A DNA stretch of 64,000 nt, from NCBI GenBank assembly GCA_013397435.1, contig VZRG01000343.1:1-64000 (forward strand). The letters run 5' to 3'. The notes beneath the pieces are model-generated. The model saw only the letters and a list, made by a program, of their open reading frames with translations, was not told the DNA's origin and ran no database searches. This DNA comes from Erythrocercus mccallii (lineage: Eukaryota > Chordata > Aves > Passeriformes > Dicruridae). Numbering within the stretch: the first letter of the stretch is position 1; every line of letters begins with the position of its first letter. A program made the position numbers and the translations under genes. Positions 36,166 through 47,895 of the stretch are shown in pieces.

Positions 36166-38246
36166 ATTTTTTAGGAGAAGATAGGTATAAAAAACCAATG
36201 GCATATTCTATAAATATGTAAATTCAGAAAAAAAAACTATCTTGTGATACTTGCAGAAAAACAAAGGGTGGAAATAGAAGTGATAGATATAGCTAGCAAG
36301 AGTGACATCAGGTTTTCTTTACTGTAATAAATACAAATTTACATCTATGGCTTTGTGTGGTGCTGATGTTTAGTAGGATTAAGAGGTCTGTAGGAATTTC
36401 TCTTCTTTTTGTAATCTACCCTGCCCTTCCTATCCTATTTCTTAATTATTCAGTATTCAGACTTCTCCCACATTCCTCCGTATTCCTGCCTCCAAGATCC
36501 TTTCGTTTCAGGAAACTCACTAGGCTCATTAGACATGCATGCAGCATTTACTTGCATCCTCAGTAAGTGCCTGGGAAGCCAAAATAAAGTAGATGAGAAC
36601 TGGAAAAGGTACTGAAGAGGATTTGGGGCTGAATTTGAGCATTCTGATATAAAATTGAACAAGCCTCTGATTGTTCATGATCCAAAAAAACTGTAGTTTC
36701 TTCAAGTCTTATCCCTTTTTATGGCATCTAAAACTCTGTAGAAAGAGGAATATAGTAAACATCAACTTGTACCTTCTTTGACAGATCTTTTCCTGCTTTT
36801 CAACATGCCTTTCTCTTTATGCCCATCCTCCATCTTAAAACATAAGGAACAAGGCCAGCTTTGTGATGGTCTTGTGAAGTTCAAGAGTTTCACTAGGAGA
36901 TAGCTGCTGACTCCAGCATTTATAAGTGTTAAGACTGTGAGAAAAGAAAAAAAAAAGGCGGAACAGAGCATTTCATGCTCTTCTTTGTCCTATTTCTCAG
37001 ACTTGTTGCAGAAGGTTGGTTTCTATCTGAGCTATTACTGCCTCTGGGTTTTTTTGTTTTCCAGTCGTAGCTCTGGAACTGCTGATGAACCAAAATCTTC
37101 GTAGCTGCTCCCAGTAATGCAATCTGTTGTTTGGATCTAAAATTATTTTAATTGTCTAATTAGCATTTAATCACCTAAACTTCGGTCTTGTGTTCTGGGT
37201 TTTGATGAGTTGTGTATATTCAGTTTTGCTGTCACTTTCCTTCTGGTCTTTATTTTCCCTTCATGTAGGCTGAGAAAGTGTTTAAAATGTGTTTAAAACT
37301 TCTGTTTCCTTTAAAAACCATTTTGATATCTTCAGCTACTAACTGAATCTAAGAATTCTGTAATAATATTCTTTTTATGCAATTTAAAATCAGATCTTAA
37401 CTGCAGAAAGTCAGTCTACTACTGCATTAATAAAGTGACATTAGTAGTTTGGTCTTAGCTGCTTGGTTATAGTTGAAGATAAAAAACAGGAAAAGGATGG
37501 GATCAAGTATCTTTCCAAAGTAAATCAACAAGAATTAACAGGCTTTGGCTGTAGGAGGTTGCCTGAGGAAGGGTAGCTTGCCATACAGTATATTCTTCAG
37601 TTATGTAGTTTAGCCTAATAACTCTGGTAACATATTCAGGATGCATCCCATTGGGATAAAATTTATTCACATGCTGTTTCTTGCTCGTGGTCAGCTAAAT
37701 ATCAGGGAAAGAAAGACATCATAAACTCAAGCAAATGATGATCATTGAAAAAATATATTTTAATTTTTTTTTGATTTTTTACTGTTCTTGTTCCGGATTA
37801 TATATCAGAGCAGAAATCAAACTGGTGAGACACACCAGTTTCCTCATCAATAAATTGTGCAGAGATGACGGTATGGAAAAGTCAAGCTGTGTCTGGAGCC
37901 CACGCTGGTGTGGGCAACCACTGTCCTTTTGCTCAGGTAACATGCTTAAATCATGTCCCTGAGTCTCACAGGACTTCCAGCAACCTAGATAGCTGCAAAA
38001 GCTATCTCCCACCTGAGCTGAGGGATGGTGCTGCTTGTAATCTTGTAGCAACTAACACTAATGCTGCCTGTGGATAGACTATTCCTCTGCTGTTTCAGTT
38101 TAAAATTAGGTAAAATAATATTTATTTAGAGGAATGTGCTTGTTTTCAGACCAAAAGTGCTCAGAAGAGGAAGCTCACCTTAAAACCATTTCTACTCTTA
38201 CTAGGAAACAATAACAACAGTTGAGAGCTGAGTCCACAACCTGTTC

Positions 38247-38300
38247 CTCCCTCTCTCCCTCTCTGCCTTCCTCCTTCTTTCTCTCTCACCCTCTGTCTTA
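38247..38300. repeat. Polypyrimidine (CT)n-like tract
   Basis: CCTCCCTCTCTCCCTCTCTG, CCTTCCTCCTTCTTTCTCTC and TCACCCTCTG form an almost unbroken pyrimidine strand of about 54 bases. Confidence 0.8.
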
Positions 38301-39160
38301 CTTTTATCTGGTCTGGCACTGCAGAGGGAGTACAGTACCAGCTTCAAGACCAACCAGGGTCATTGCACATTGAATTTAAACATTATCATATGCATGTTGC
38401 CATGACCATTCTTTGACATGAGAGGTATTTGCTATTATCCAATAGTTAATAACTCTAAGGGCCTAAGAGAATTCATTTTCAGTTGAGTCTAGTGAAATAT
38501 GCTGAAAACTGTCATTAAATGCTTAGAGACACTGTTATTTCACCACTTGTAACAGCAATTGCTGTTTGTAATCATTATCTGAACAGAATAAATCACTCGT
38601 TACTCAGTGTAATTGGCAATCGCACATAAACTTTACCATAAACTAGCACTCTAAAAAATGTAGAAGAAAGATATTTTTGACAGTTGCTGGGCAAATTAGT
38701 ATTGGTTTCAAAGAACTGATAAAAGCAAGAAAGGAATCCACTAAATGTGGATTAGAAGGGTAGGCATTAAAGGTTATGACTATCAAACCTGATAAGATTT
38801 TCTTTGGGACAGACTCTGTCTTATTCACTCCAGTCACACTGGGAATGAATAAATTTAAATAAAAAGAATAAATTTTAATTAAAAATCAGAGCAAAGATTT
38901 TTCTCAATGTTTAGCTGCTAATGCTGCCATACTTGGGCCTTTTGTATATTATAAGGGATTCCCTTTGCCCACTTTGTAAGGTGTAATTCTAAAAGGTTGG
39001 AAAAATTAAAAATCTAATTTGTCTTGGAGTCCAGGATATGTGTCAAATTCTATTGCTTCTAATGACTTTAGGGAGATGGCATATCAGAATATATTAATCC
39101 CAGTTTTCAAAGCAGTTGATGAAAAAGATGAGAAGAATGCATTGCACATCCTTCATGGAT

Positions 39161-39230
39161 GCAAACCTAGAGTTGCTACATAGAATAATACCTATATGCA
39201 AACCTGGAGTTGCTACATAGAATAATATTT
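39161..39230. repeat. Two-copy 37-bp tandem duplication
   Basis: GCAAACCTAGAGTTGCTACA-TAGAATAATA at 39161-39190 recurs at 39198-39227 with one change (CTAGAG to CTGGAG). The period is 37 bp. This is a small, fairly recent local duplication. Confidence 0.9.
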
Positions 39231-41429
39231 GGTTTCAAAATAGTGCCAGGAAGAAAACTATTACTGTTATTTTAGAGCTGATTTTAGACTGAGAAAGTTC
39301 CTTTAATATAAACAAAAATATTAAAATTAATTTTTCATAGATTTAGTTTTAACACAGAAACTTGATCTTAGTATTTGGAGCTTATTCGTGTCTCATAGAT
39401 TTGGAGCTCAGTAGCAAGATAAATTTTGTACACATTTCACATTTCATTATACATTATTAAAGATAAATAGATTCCTTTTTTCTTTTAATACTGGCAAAGT
39501 TTTCCCTTGCAAAACCCTTCATAAGCTTCTGTCTTTTTTTTAATTTAAGCTGCTGCTTAAAATTACTTTTGTCAGAGCAGAATTCAAGTGCTATCTCTAG
39601 CTCTCTATCTCTACTTTCATCGTTTCACTAATACTGGATCCAAAAGTCTCAGTATCAGGCGGGCAGTCCAGATTTCGTTTATGTCAGCATTTATGTAATG
39701 GTTTATGTCTGGGTTTGGTACACAAATTAGCTCTTCCAGTTTGATCTACTTCACATTTTTTCCTCCAAGACTTTCAGACTCTTCTGAAAATAGATTTATT
39801 TTTTTTTTTTAATGCATGCAGCTAACTGTGGTTAACTAATGGCAAGGAATATCTTTTGAGTCCAAGCTGAGTTCCTTGAGTATTTGTATCCTCATAAAAT
39901 TATTTGATGTCTTTGCCCTGTTCTTAGGAAAAGTCAAGTTCATCAGATCCCTGAGAAGAAGCAAGAGGAAACTGGTTTTACTCCTCTTGACTTTTTGCTT
40001 CTTCCACTAAGTGCTGATGAGATATACTCAAATATAGATAGATTTTAACTGAATTCCCAATAGTCTTTGCACCCAGATGTGTTTATAAGCATATTTATGC
40101 CACTTCCCTCTTACTTTAGCAAAAGAAACTTATAAAGAGCAGAGTATTACCACTAAAATTAAAAAAAACCCCTAAAATAACAAAACAAAATAAAACACCC
40201 CCTCAAAAAAAAACAAACCGCAACAGACTATCTAAATCTTATATAGTTTAAAAACATTTAGTGAGCAGTGAAGGTTGAAATATCATGTATATTCAAGTGT
40301 AATATGCTTTCTGTCCTCATTTGTCCCCATCAAGTTCAGGAACAGCTTATTAAAAGGAAAGTAACATGTAAAACAGCAATACAGTCAAATGTCAATTCTC
40401 AAGCTGGATGAAAAGTCCCATAAGTATACTTATAAGTAAATTAAAATAAGAATGTTGTACAATTTAAACCAAAATGGTTATTTTAGTTGCCTAAGATCTG
40501 TGAAAATTACAATGGAAGGTAATGCTGCTCCAAATTATTTCATCTTTCATTCAGAATGTGCTGTTAATTATAGGAGCACCTGTTAGTCTGTACTCACTTA
40601 TTGTCAGTATTTCAAATAAACATTCTTACTTGATTTTAAAATAAATTCTTTCATAGCTGAAATTTACAGCCTAATTGTATTTTTAGTGTGCTTTTGACAA
40701 AAATATTTTGGCTATTACACTTTGTTGAAACAAAATGCACGCTTTTTACAAACTAATTACATTCAGATTCAGAAGGACATCTTACATCCTAAAGTCCAGT
40801 ATTGTAGTCTTTCACCCTAGTCTTTCTATGTCTAACCTGTAACTTCTGGTTATATCGCCTAAGAAATATTTTAAAAGGCATAAGAAATTCACACAGGGGA
40901 AATCCTAGAAACTGCTCAGAAATTTAAAAAAAAAATTTCAAGTTAGGCTTGCTTCTGATCTGAATGTGCTTGAACTTAGCCATTAAATCTTGTAGTTTAT
41001 TTGCTTCCATTCTTGTAGGCTCTGTACTTATCAACACCCCTTTTTGCAGTTGTTTGCATTTCCAGACTTAAACGTGATACATTTCTGATGCCAATTTCCA
41101 GATACAAATCACCATTTCAATTTTTATATCCACCCCAGGCACATGCCATCTTTTAAGTTTGCTCATGTTATTCTTGTAAGATGTAGGTCATATCTTGAGA
41201 CAGTATCACAGTAATGATCCACCTCTGTGACACTCAGAATAACTACAAAATCTCTGTGAGCAACAACCAGAGGAAATGTGTGTGCGTCCTTCTCAATACT
41301 TCCAGTTGCAGGGAATGATGAGGGAATAAGGACAAACCAACACACTTGTCTCTGAGCCTGGTGTCCACCAGTAGAATTTTGGGTTTTTTGATCATGGATC
41401 GGTCTACACAAAACCAGACTTGTTGGTGA

Positions 41430-41795
41430 CAGATGGGAAATACAGGAACTTTCTGCAGGAGTTACCAGAGCTTGTTGAAAAACTTTAAACTAGATTTGAA
41501 GAGGGAAAGGGGAAAAAAGCCCAAGGTCTCTAGAGATAAGTCTAGGCATGCCAATGCTTGAGGTATGATTTTCTAGCCAGGTCCCTTGGTCTCAGGTCTC
41601 TTCGTCATCTCAGTGGAGGTAGGGGAAGGAGATTTATGTGGCAGGAAAGCCACAAGGTTTATTGATGTGTTAGAAGCCATGGATGTGCCTAAGAATGGTG
41701 GGAGTCTGTTATAGACCACCCAATGAGGATGAACAGGTAGATGAAATCTTTGTTCTCAGGTAGGACTTCAATGTCCAGATGTCTGCTGGAAATGC
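41430..41795 (+). repeat. Decayed retroelement with CR1-like endonuclease remnant
   Basis: At 41698-41733 the plus strand reads V-G-V-C-Y-R-P-P-N-E-D-E, a signature of the CR1-type ORF2 apurinic endonuclease domain. The frame breaks after about 25 codons, and GACTTCAATGTCCAGATGTC follows in a shifted frame, resembling the next endonuclease motif. The upstream 41430-41690 part (TTTAAACTAGATTTGAAGAG, GATAAGTCTAGGCATGCCAA) is the kind of sequence often found before it in birds, but its family is unclear to me. Probably the 5' part of an internally deleted CR1. Confidence 0.5.
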
Positions 41796-41965
41796 AATGC
41801 AGGCTGCCCAGGGAGGTGGTTGAGTCACTATCCTTGGAGGTATTTAAAAGACGTGCAGTTGTGGCATCTAGACACAGTTTAATGGTGCACTTGGAAGTGC
41901 TGGATTAAAATTTAGACTCAATAACCTGAAGGGTATTTTCTAACTTAAAAGGTTCTATGTACTTT
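41796..41965 (+). repeat. CR1 LINE 3' end fragment, sense
   Basis: GGCTGCCCAGGGAGGTGGTT near 41802, GAGTCACTATCCTTGGAGGT, ATTTAAAAGACGTGCAG and AACCTGAAGGGTATTTTCTA correspond to the sense CR1 3' UTR. It follows directly on the endonuclease remnant, so the whole reverse transcriptase region is missing. The terminal repeats are not kept. Confidence 0.85.
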
Positions 41966-42775
41966 CATTCATTATTTACTGCGACAGTTTCTGAAAGAAC
42001 CCCTCCTTCTTAAACAACTGTGTAAACTTTCTTCCTTCTGTTCCACATTCCCTTTTCATGTATCAAAGATTAGAATTTTGAAAGTGATACACAGATATTG
42101 GAAGCGGTTTAATCTTTAGTTATCAGAAAATAAAAAAATATTCATCACTGTTTTTAAGGTGTGAATGCATCAACTAAGCTCTTCTAACTTACATGTTTTT
42201 TAAATACGGTATCTAGAATATATTTTCAGAAAAACTCTTTAAAAAGGGGATCTTTATTCTATGGTGCTAAAGAGTCTGTAGATGTTCCAAAGCAAGATGG
42301 GAAATGTTGTGAACAAGTAAATTTCTCATCTATGCTTTGTCTCAAAATATTTTAAAATAATATTGTGTAAAATAGTATGATAAAATGTATTATACATTTG
42401 CTATTATACTTCTGTGAAGCAAAATATTTTTTGAGACTTTGGGCTAATTTTAATTTAACTGTAATTTTGAAAGCCTTATAAAACTTTTTTTGAACACAAT
42501 AGATTATTGTTCAGTACTAGATTGATTTTGTTTGGCACCATAATTAAAGATTGTGTCCCCTCTATGTGTTTTGTTGCCAGGAAAATCACTGATCTTCAAA
42601 TAAATGAGTCTTTTTTTTTTTCCTTGATTCTATTTGTGAATGGATTTCATAGCTATACACATTTTTCTTCACTTATTTTTTCAAAGTAGAATTTGGAAGG
42701 ACTCATGCATGACATGCATAACAAAATAACTAAATGAACAAAGTCAGATGTTTTGTTGTTATTGTCTATTTAGTT
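41966..42775. other. AT-rich stretch without recognised genes
   Basis: Only one short frame (42507-42689, 60 codons) occurs and it spans a T-rich run. No repeat signature was recognised. Confidence 0.55.
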
Positions 42776-42910
42776 TTGTCAGGGCCCGGGTGCCAGCCAG
42801 GATAGCATTAATTTTTGCAGCAGCCAAGTCAGGACATGGCAGGACCCAGAGGATGACATCCATGATTCTGTCTACCCAATGGCTGATAGAGGGAGCTTTC
42901 TGTAAGATTG
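42776..42910 (+). mobile_element. Possible 5' LTR fragment (family C-like)
   Basis: GCCAGCCAGGATAGCATTAA, TTTTTGCAGCAGCCAAGTC and AGGACCCAGAGGATGACATC resemble the first 100 or so bases of an abundant avian LTR whose 3' part may be the one at 15640-16013. The match is partial and no LTR boundary or promoter is kept, so the assignment is tentative. Confidence 0.4.
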
Positions 42911-43189
42911 CCATGGTGAAACTACTTAAATGAATGTTGATCCCAAGAAATTGTGTCAAATTATGGAATGTATACTCCAGATTTATCATCTATGGAGCTG
43001 GACAAGAGGCACCCCTGGGCATCAGTATGTACTTTTAACCACTTATAAGTCCTTACTGATCAAGAGACCATCAAGTCTCTGTTGTGACTAAATAACCACA
43101 AGGAAGATCAGAAATTCTCAGTCATTATCACTTAATATACATGAGTATACTTGAAGTTAAAATTAAATTTTAGGTAAAAATACTGTCTT

Positions 43190-43600
43190 GATCTGTTCAA
43201 ATGTTCTTGAACTCTGTCAGACTTGGTGTCATGACCAATTTCCTGGGAAGCCTGTTCTAATGCCTGACCCCTATTTGGGTGAAGAACCTCTTTCTAATAT
43301 CAAACCTAAACCTCCCCTGACACAACTTCAGGGTCTTGTTACTGGTCAGCAGAGAGATCAGTGTCTGCTCCTCCTCTTTCCCTCACAAGGAAGTTGTAGA
43401 CTGCTATATATGAGGTCTCCCCTAAGTGTCCTCTTTTCTGAGATGAGGACACCAAGTATCCTCAGCCATTCCTCATATGACTTCCCCTTCAGATCCCTCA
43501 CCATCTTTTCAGGCCTCCTTTGGGTGCTCTCTATAGCTTTATTACTTCCTTATTTGTGGTCACAGTGCATCCCTTCCTGACATTATCCAAGTTATGTTTC
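43190..43600 (-). repeat. CR1 LINE 3' part
   Basis: TTCTTGAACTCTGTCAGACT, GGTGTCATGACCAATTTCCT, GAAGAACCTCTTTCTAATAT and GAGGTCTCCCCTAAGTGTCC follow the antisense CR1 order from 3' UTR into ORF2. It belongs to the same subfamily as 22746 and 45135. The terminal ATTCTATGATTCT tail is missing at the low-coordinate end. The plus-strand frame 43188-43580 is simply antisense of the LINE. Confidence 0.88.
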
Positions 43601-45134
43601 TGACCTTGCTGGAAAAGTTAGATACTAATCTAGTATGACACTCCAAATAAATCAGAAATAGTTGAGATTTGCTCGGTAGTCACAAGTTGAACCTTGTGTA
43701 TTGTGTCTGTGTATGAAGATCACTTGTATTTATGCTAGAAAATATCCATCATGATCTCACATCCTAATTTTCATCTTCCTTTGTTATTTTTTTCTAATAG
43801 TTAATCACATGCATTTTTATAAATTGTATATTCTCTTTTAGTTTCCATTTCTCTTTTAGAGGGTTCTGGCTTCTTGTCTAACACAGGGAGCACTTTTGTA
43901 CACAAGATTGCCCCGTGAAATGCAATTTTCTAGTAATCTCTAAGGTTAGAGGTATTTTCCTTCTATATAGAGTGAGGTCCTTAAGTAACTCAGTTTAGCC
44001 TTTTGAGCAGTCTCTTTGTAGTGTGAAACCTATTAACAATTTGAGTGCTGGTTCCACATGATTCTAGTCTTACCCACTCTCTTGGTTTTATGTCATTAAG
44101 TTCGTTTCCCACAGTCCTGCACTTGACTTTGTGTTCAGTGGTTTATCTGCTATAGCCTCCAGGTTCTTTTCTGAATTACAAATTTCCAAGAAACAATCAG
44201 TTCCCCTGTTCATAAGTGTAGCTTGAGTTCCACATTTACAGATGAATAGCTAATGGCTTATGTATCAGTGATTAAATAGATAACAGTGTCACCAGTCTAG
44301 CAATGTCATTAGTCTTGCTAAACATCCCCACATTTTGTTATTATTTACTGCTGATTCCATTTTGAAAAATCTGTCATTTTAATAACCATATATCACCAGT
44401 TCCTAAAGGGGCAAACAAAGAATGAGTTCCTCTTTCTGCTAGGTGATGTATAAAACAAAGAGGCAGTTTTGCCCAAAGAGTTTATCCTTAATGGACTGTT
44501 ATTTTAAGATATTTATGAAGATTTAATGGCCATTAGTAGTAAGTATATTACTCTGATCTATGAAGATTACGGATAGAATAATGCATTAATTTTCCACACA
44601 CTTAGACGACATCACTTATCATCAAACTAACAAAGCATCTCCAAAACAAATTGTATGAGTCTCTGACACATTAAGAATACCCCAAAGTCCCATACTATCC
44701 TCATGTTCATAAATAAGAAAGATCTGTTTGCATATATACACACAGTTTATATATTATCTATATGCTATCTTTCTATCTTCCCTTAGCATAAGTTCAAAAG
44801 CTCAGTGCTGAAATTTTTAGATTGTTCAGCATTTCTTGTCACTTTGCTAGAAAGCTGAGAGAAGTGCTGATGATATGATTTTCATCTTAGACATTATGCA
44901 GATCTGTATTTTCATAATTCCTGTATCTAACTAAGGAGGGAGAAGTTCACTATAGTTAAATTGCTATAAAATACCTAATTTATTATTGTCTGTGATAATA
45001 GGTATGTAAAAAATGTATGCTGAAATAAAAGATTGTTTAATTCAATATGTCTTCTTGAACTGAACTGAAAAATTGAAAGGGTTTTCAAGCATATGTGACT
45101 TTCACATATGCCCAGTGCACTTACAGTTCCTGAG
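43601..45134. other. AT-rich stretch without recognised genes
   Basis: No open frame of note, repeat or RNA gene was recognised. Confidence 0.55.
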
Positions 45135-46545
45135 ACTTAACTTCACAGTCACAGAGTATGCTGAGTTCATCAGCATATTACTAAAGGATCATGAAGTCCA
45201 ACTACAGCCCTTGCACAGCACCATCTCCAAGAGTCACCCCATGTGCCTGACAGTATTGTCCAAACACTTCTTGAATTTTGTCAGTTTTGGTGCTGTGACC
45301 ACTTCCCTGGAGAGTTGTTCCAGTGCCCAACCACCCTCTGGGTAAAGACCCTTGCTTCTATTATCTGACACTAACCTCCCTTGACACAGCTTCAAGCCAG
45401 TCCCTTGGGTCCTGGTACTGGTCACCACAGAGCAGAGATCAGTGTCTGCCCCTCCTCTTCCCCTCATGAGGATTTTGAAGACTGCAATGAGGTCTCTCCT
45501 CAGTGTCCTCCTCTCAGAGGAGACCAAATGACCTCAGTTGCTCCTCCTTCAGCTTCTCCTCAAGGCCTTTCACCATCTCTGTTGTCGTCCTTTGGACACT
45601 CTCCAATAGCTGAATGTCTTTTTTATATTGTGGCACCCAAAACTGCCCCCAGCACTTGAGGAGAGGCTGCCGCAGTGCAGGACAATCCCCTCCCTTGCCC
45701 AGCTGGCCATGCTGTGCTTGATGCCCCCAGGACATGCCTGGCCCTCCTGGCCGCCAGGGCACAATGACTCATGTTCAATTTGCCATTAACCAGGACCCCC
45801 AAGTTCCTTTCCACAGGGTTACTTTTGAGAATCTCCTTCCCCAGTCTGTGCATATGCTCAGGGTTGCCTCATCTCAGGTGCAGAATCTGGCTCTTCCCTT
45901 GTTCAGCTTTATATGGTCAGTGACTGTCCAGCTCTCTAATTTGTCAGGGTCTCTCTGCAGGGCGTCCCAAACTTCATGGGAGTCAACAGCCCCTCCCAGC
46001 TTTGCACTGCCTGTGAACTTGATGAACGTTCCTTCCAGTCCTGTGTCCAAGTCTTCTATGAAGATGTTGAAGAGCATAAGGCCTAAGATGGAGTCCTGCT
46101 GAACCCCAGCAGCAACAGGTCACCAGTCTGATGTCACCCCACTGACACGATAATCCTTTGAGCCCTACATGTTGGCCAGTTGCTCACCCATCACATGTTG
46201 TGTTTATCCAGCTGTGAGATGGACATTTTGTCCAGACAGATTCTGTAAGAGACACTAGTAAAAGCTTTACTGAAATCCAAAAAGATCACATCAATTGGCT
46301 TCCCTTGATCAACCAAGTGGTTTACTTTGTCAGAAAAAGAAATTAGATTTGATAAGCAGGACTTTTCTCTCATGAGGACTGTGATCAATACTGCAGTATC
46401 TTTCAGGTGTTTTTCAACACCTGCCAGAAAAAACTGCTTCTCCAAAACTTTACCAGCCACTGAAGAGAGTACAACAGGCCTGTAGCTTTTGGGATCCTCC
46501 TTCTTGCTATTTCTTCACTTTACAAAGCCATTTTCAGCTGATATT
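45135..46545 (-). repeat. CR1 LINE, 1.4-kb copy with decayed reverse transcriptase
   Basis: This is the longest CR1 in the window. In antisense, from the 3' end (ACAGTCACAGAGTATGCTGA at 45147) it covers the 3' UTR, the ORF2 C-terminus and much of the reverse transcriptase. Broken minus-strand frames show RT parts in order: 46191-46460 has VIFLDFSKAF (motif A-like aspartate), 45874-46077 has LFNIFIEDLD and the equivalent of the catalytic motif C as FTGSAKLG (46006-46017), 45623-45853 has RNLGVLVNGKLN, and 45234-45527 has the C-terminal LSREVVTAPKLTKFKKCLD. CR1 RTs have F-A-D-D at the catalytic spot; here both aspartates are gone, so the copy is dead even apart from its frameshifts. The 5' part (endonuclease and ORF1) is missing, as in most CR1 copies. 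Confidence 0.95.
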
Positions 46546-47772
46546 GACTATTCTGAAGACCAGAAAGATTGAAGAAAAAGATATTAATCTTTCTACAATA
46601 CCTATATTTTCAGTCAATCTTGTCTTGTCTGAGTGTGTAAATAGACGGGGGAAGATAGTTTCTGTGCTATTGCAGAAAGGAACTTAGAGAAGTATCTGGG
46701 TCAAAATATGTCTAGTGTTTTGAGGCACTAATGCACTCATTTATTTAAACAGAATCTGTAGCTCAGTGTTGTACGAGACGAGTGAAAATATTAAAATTTA
46801 TTATATAGTAATTAAATTAGAAACACATTAGTCTGCATAAATTCTTTGTAATACTGCAGTATGTTTTTCCATGAGCTACATTGTAGTATTAAGGTATACT
46901 TAGATGAAAAATCATCATTTCTGAACACTGAGAATTTTTAATTCTTTTAAATATAAATTTAAATATTGCCCTGTTATGGTGCTGAGAAATGGACTCTTCT
47001 ATAAAATATCGATACAGAATACCTAGATTTTAAGTTAGATACTCTATTGCGGGTAATCCTTAAAACACTGAGAATTTAGGACAGCACTGACAGTGTTTAT
47101 TTTCAGTCAAATGATTTACTTGTTCAAATAAGGATGTATATACATTTTTTTTAACCAATGAAAAGAAGTAGCCTTTTTCCAGCCTGTGGATCAATGGTAG
47201 TCTGGAAGCTGATTGTGATGGTTTGTGAAGCATGTGTATATTTAAAAATTTTACTGAAGACTGTGGTTTATAAATACTGATAGTTGCAATTACAGTTCCA
47301 TATATACAGCTTTAAGCATAAAAGGAATCAAGGTTAGCCAGTAACATGACTGCAAACTCTTTAATCTTGAACAATCTGCACATACCAGAAGCACTAGTAA
47401 TCAGGAATTTTCTTGACTAGAAGGATTTTTATAACCTCAAATTTCTGTGTTGCCATTAAAACACATAAGTATTGCAATGGTAGCTGTAAATCACAGCAAA
47501 ATACATGTTGATGACTTTCTTTCCTTAAATTTCTGTTAATTTTTTCTATGAGAAATTTCAAATGGTAATGGCATACTGCTGAGGCAGAGAGATGTAAAAC
47601 TGTTTCTCATTCCAGGGAGGATAATGGCAAAGTATCTAAAGGTCAAAAAGAGTTCTGAGTATATTAATATAAAAAGGTAGCTATAATTTAAGCTATTACC
47701 CAAGCATTGTCCAAGTGATGAGAGAATATTTCACTTTGAACGAGGCACAATCTATAGGTCTTCAAAGGGTTG
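46546..47772. other. AT-rich stretch without recognised genes
   Basis: No repeat boundary or protein-like frame was recognised here. Confidence 0.55.
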
Positions 47773-47895
47773 ATATAATCATAAAAGTTCAGGTTTAGAA
47801 AAGGCCCCCAGGAGGTCATGTAGTTCTTAACTCTACTCTGAAAAAAACCTATCTGCTTGGAAACCCTCTGCAGAGATGCCAATCTTACCCATTCT
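47773..47895 (-). repeat. Old, diverged CR1-type 3' end fragment (tentative)
   Basis: ATAATCATAAAAGTTCAGGT, TTAGAAAAGGCCCCCAGGAG and GTCATGTAGTTCTTAACTC resemble the antisense 'AATCATAGAATGGTT...GGTCATCTAGTCC' tail of older CR1 subfamilies, with many changes. The extent to the right is uncertain. Confidence 0.45.

Larger units (their letters stand above)
36166..41429. other. AT-rich stretch without recognised genes
   Basis: It holds a CT-rich run (38247-38300), a two-copy 37-bp tandem repeat (39161-39230) and a block at about 38370-38640 that reads as conserved single-copy DNA. Open frames (for example 36357-36566, 37779-38051 minus, 41163-41411 minus) are under 92 codons and show no domain. 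A/C-rich low complexity lies at 40160-40220. Confidence 0.5.

Noticed and set aside
43188..43580. 130-codon plus frame
   Set aside because: It is the antisense strand of a CR1 fragment.
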